Of a stretch of 14,550 nt of DNA, positions 14,013-14,550 are shown in pieces. Made by a program: the position numbers and the translations under genes. Numbering within the stretch: position 1 is the first letter of the stretch; each line of letters opens with the position of its first letter. Source of the stretch: JBCCHY01 sp039028495 (GTDB lineage: Bacteria > Patescibacteriota > Saccharimonadia > Saccharimonadales > VXPC01); contig JBCCHY010000026.1 in the NCBI GenBank assembly GCA_039028495.1, positions 1 through 14,550 on the forward strand. The letters are read 5' to 3'. The notes below the pieces were generated by a model, which was not told the DNA's origin, did no database searches, and worked only from the letters and a program-made list of their open reading frames with translations.

Positions 14013-14462
14013 TCATAGTAACGTTGGAGCTGGTAATACTACTCTTGCGGGTGAGGGTTCGCTAATAGCAGTGCTAAGTGTCCAGTCAGGAACAACAAGA
14101 TCGTCAGAGTTAGCTATGTATCCGGTTCTATTATATCCCCCCGGCCATGTGTCCGTATATACCGGCCTAAGCAAACCATCGGGCTTAAACCATATCTTAT
14201 TCTCTTGCTCTAAATCCGTTCTATGATGAAAAATCGCCGATATTGCAACATATTCATCCCTAACGGTAATCTGTGCAATAGTGATAGGGATTTCAATTGC
14301 GAAACGACGCCCAGACGGTATTGCGAAGCTTGGGTTATCAGGCTCATAGTATCTGAGCTGATGTCGTTCAGTTACCTCTACAGTAGCCGGATCCTGTCTT
14401 GAGCGCCGTTCTCTATAATAGACATCTTCCCATACCGGTCTTACTAATTTTTCAGTAATCAT
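14013..14462 (-). CDS. Hypothetical protein (149 aa)
   Basis: An unrecognised small protein starting MITEKLVRPVWEDVYYRERR. The N-terminus is strongly charged. The rest alternates polar and beta-type segments (RFAIEIPITIAQITVRDEYV, then KIWFKPDGLLRPVYTD), suggesting a compact beta-rich domain. It has no signal peptide, membrane helix or recognised motif. It has the best promoter in the window, consensus TTGACA with a 17-bp spacer and TATAGT ending 7 bp before the ATG, overlaid by a perfect palindrome, so it may be a regulated, leaderless gene. A 122-bp spacer follows before rmuC. The 99-codon plus-strand frame overlapping it is treated as a shadow. Confidence 0.8.
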   Translation of the reverse strand: MITEKLVRPVWEDVYYRERRSRQDPATVEVTERHQLRYYEPDNPSFAIPSGRRFAIEIPITIAQITVRDEYVAISAIFHHRTDLEQENKIWFKPDGLLRPVYTDTWPGGYNRTGYIANSDDLVVPDWTLSTAISEPSPARVVLPAPTLL

Positions 14463-14468
14463 TTTATA

Positions 14469-14493
14469 AACTATATAACTTAGTTATATAGTT
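14469..14493. promoter_or_regulatory. Perfect palindrome across the 14462 promoter (candidate operator)
   Basis: AACTATATAAC (14469-14479) and GTTATATAGTT (14483-14493) are perfect inverted repeats around a 3-bp centre. The left arm covers the -10 box and the right arm reaches the first base of the -35, so a bound dimeric regulator would block polymerase. AT-rich palindromes can arise by chance. Confidence 0.65.
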
Positions 14494-14498
14494 GTCAA
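14470..14498 (-). promoter_or_regulatory. Strong leaderless promoter for the 14462 gene
   Basis: Minus-strand consensus -35 TTGACA (14498-14493), a 17-bp spacer and -10 TATAGT (14475-14470), with 7 bp to the ATG. The -35 overlaps the TGA stop of the preceding partial frame. Confidence 0.88.
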
Positions 14499-14550
14499 AG
14501 TACTCGTTCTAGCCCCTTTACGTTATTTACTACTAAGGTTTGAAGTTTTC
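14495..14550 (-). CDS. C-terminal end of an unidentified gene (partial)
   Basis: Only one of the three minus-strand frames entering from the right edge stays open. It reads KLQTLVVNNVKGLERVL and then TGA (14497-14495). The stop lies within the -35 of the next gene, the same stop-over-promoter packing seen at 7389. Seventeen codons are too few to identify a product. Confidence 0.5.
   Translation of the reverse strand, partial: KLQTLVVNNVKGLERVL

Noticed and set aside
13927..14226. 99-codon plus-strand open frame antisense to the 14013-14462 gene
   Set aside because: The minus-strand gene has a consensus promoter placed for its ATG; no -10 or Shine-Dalgarno supports the plus frame, and its composition looks like a shadow.

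Overview
The window looks like a stretch of a small, gene-dense genome from the Candidate Phyla Radiation (Patescibacteria), most likely Candidatus Saccharibacteria (TM7). This is inferred from recalled similarity of several proteins: the PheS variant with a CxxC/CxxC cysteine cluster, the L25/Ctc protein with a long acidic tail, the ABC-exporter N-terminus and a membrane-anchored RmuC. Supporting signs are very short intergenic spaces, many genes with no recognisable family, and TGA used as an ordinary stop (PheS, the gene after it, and others end in TGA), which argues against the UGA-recoded CPR lineages. No BLAST or phylogeny was possible.

Layout. 1-1166 (minus): rplY/ctc, followed in the same direction by the N-terminal 110-codon remnant of an ABC exporter. 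The remnant runs into five 14-bp tandem repeats, beyond which another open frame leaves the window. 1241-2491 (plus): two unrecognised genes separated by a structured spacer with three successive inverted repeats. 2601-6585 (minus): an operon pheS - unknown 132-codon gene - pheT, joined by two ATGA overlaps. 6613-8168 (minus): two unrecognised genes. 8245-9660 (plus): a YajQ/DUF520 protein and an unrecognised gene. 9696-12736 (minus): an unrecognised gene, a probable 2-oxoglutarate/Fe(II) dioxygenase-like protein, an alpha/beta hydrolase and a small unrecognised gene with a Pro/Thr/Arg-rich tail. 12754-14462 (minus): rmuC and an unrecognised 149-codon gene with a palindrome in its promoter. 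At 14495-14550 the last 17 codons of a further minus-strand gene are visible.

The strongest system-level signal is promoter architecture. At 11 gene starts a sigma70-type -10 hexamer (often extended TGn, sometimes with a good -35) ends only 6-10 bp before the ATG, so the predicted transcript begins at or within about 3 nt of the start codon. These genes appear to be leaderless and individually transcribed, with promoters packed into the tail of the preceding gene. rplY (GTG start, strong Shine-Dalgarno, about 46-nt leader) and perhaps the hydrolase are the exceptions. This pattern also helped choose starts, for example 1278 rather than 1260.

Functionally, the recognisable genes are housekeeping: phenylalanyl-tRNA synthetase, a ribosomal/general-stress protein, a DNA recombination factor and YajQ. 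They are interleaved with unrecognised genes that probably are lineage-restricted. No tRNA, rRNA, CRISPR array, insertion sequence or phage gene was seen, and no gene-free stretch exceeds about 200 bp.
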